In this document: one piece after another, positions 7,553 through 7,912 of the stretch
Numbering within the stretch: the stretch's first letter is position 1
How the letters are laid out: each line of letters starts with the position of its first letter
Assembly: GCA_007133875.1 (NCBI GenBank)
Contig: SLLW01000139.1
Location: forward strand, 1 to 7,912
Length of the DNA stretch: 7,912 nucleotides
Origin: Balneolales bacterium
Lineage (GTDB): Bacteria; Bacteroidota; Rhodothermia; Balneolales; Natronogracilivirgulaceae
Direction of reading: 5' to 3'
Made by a program: the position numbers and the translations under genes
The notes under the pieces: generated by a model
Databases searched by the model: none
The model's input: the letters and a program-made list of their open reading frames with translations, nothing else
Told to the model about the DNA's origin: nothing

Positions 7553-7912
7553 TCATTCCATTCGTTTTTTTTCGGTTTGCTCGGTGAACATACGACGCTC
7601 TCCAAAGTGGGTGTCATATGCCAGAAACAACGTTAACGGCTGAAGGTAGCCAAGCACGCTGGACTTGTCAAACCGCACCAGATCCTGAAGCCAGGCAACA
7701 TCCCCGTACAAAGCCCGGTATTCCCGGTACTGCTCATCCAGCCACTTCCGCAACCCGGGATTTTCACGGAACCAGGATTGATAGGGATTCATATCCTCCT
7801 TCCGGTTGAGTTTCCTCCAAACTTTCATCAGGTCTCTGCCGATAGCATAGCGATAATACGAAGTCGGCTTAAAAAACGACCGGTCTATCGGAATGGAAAG
7901 TATAAACGGGAA
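7553..7912 (-). CDS. Partial protein, possibly asparagine synthase-like C-terminus (5' end outside window)
   Basis: The reading frame is open to the right edge, giving 119 visible residues that end at TGA 7555-7553. An ATG at 7828 exists, but good protein-like sequence continues upstream of it (IPIDRSFFKPTSYYRYAIGR), so the gene is truncated by the window rather than starting there. The fragment is soluble, rich in Arg, Trp, Tyr and Phe. Its layout (IPID..., a basic helix YRYAIGRDLMKVW, then NPYQSWFRENPGLRKWL, and a last helix SSVLGYLQPLTLFLAYDTHFG) loosely follows the C-terminal end of asparagine synthase-type ATP-dependent amidotransferases, homologues of which occur in surface-polysaccharide loci. 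No catalytic motif lies in this part, so the assignment is a weak inference and the protein should be treated as hypothetical. It precedes the GT2 gene on the same strand by 167 bases. It ends in EQTEKKRME, encoded over a run of eight A. Confidence 0.6.
   Translation of the reverse strand, partial: FPFILSIPIDRSFFKPTSYYRYAIGRDLMKVWRKLNRKEDMNPYQSWFRENPGLRKWLDEQYREYRALYGDVAWLQDLVRFDKSSVLGYLQPLTLFLAYDTHFGERRMFTEQTEKKRME

Noticed and set aside
7618..7809. Short plus-strand frame opposite the right-edge gene
   Set aside because: It is low-complexity and antisense to a frame with better protein character; no support.

Overview
The window is part of a cell-surface or extracellular polysaccharide locus from a Gram-negative-type bacterium. 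It carries an SLBB-domain outer-membrane export protein, a Wzz-like chain-length co-polymerase, a Wzy/WaaL-type membrane polymerase or ligase, and two glycosyltransferases. Base composition is close to balanced. None of the complete genes has a convincing Shine-Dalgarno sequence at its preferred start, and leaders such as the one before position 2410 are A-rich instead. Together with the protein style, this suggests the Bacteroidota/Balneolota/Rhodothermota group, but that placement is an inference from leader style and protein flavour, not from a marker gene.

Layout, left to right. Positions 2-568 (+) hold the C-terminal part of an EamA/DMT-type multidrug or metabolite transporter cut by the window edge. 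After a 68-base gap comes a tightly packed plus-strand cluster: SLBB polysaccharide export protein (637-2376), Wzz-like chain-length determinant (2410-3657), O-antigen polymerase/ligase-like membrane protein (about 3682-5133) and a GT4 glycosyltransferase (5159-6307). Gaps are 33, about 24 and 25 bases, so these four genes are probably one transcription unit. The strand then switches. A GT2 glycosyltransferase resembling the ExoA group (about 7385-6327, minus) ends only 19 bases from the GT4 stop. Upstream of it on the minus strand is the C-terminal 119 residues of a protein cut by the right edge (7912-7553), which faintly resembles the C-terminal end of asparagine synthase-like proteins.

How they would work together: GT4 and GT2 enzymes add sugars to a lipid-linked repeat unit on the cytoplasmic face. 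A flippase, not in this window, would move it across the inner membrane. The Wzy-like protein would polymerise or transfer it, the Wzz-like protein would set chain length, and the SLBB protein would carry the polymer through the periplasm and outer membrane. No initiating sugar-phosphate transferase, flippase, tyrosine kinase, tyrosine phosphatase or nucleotide-sugar synthesis gene is visible, so the locus must extend beyond the window or be completed elsewhere.

I see no RNA gene, CRISPR array, insertion sequence, attachment site or strong terminator. Nothing here is clearly a new kind of system. The least explained parts are the right-edge protein, with a run of eight A near its stop and an open +1 frame that almost fills the following gap, and the lipobox-less four-SLBB exporter paired with a kinase-less Wzz protein.
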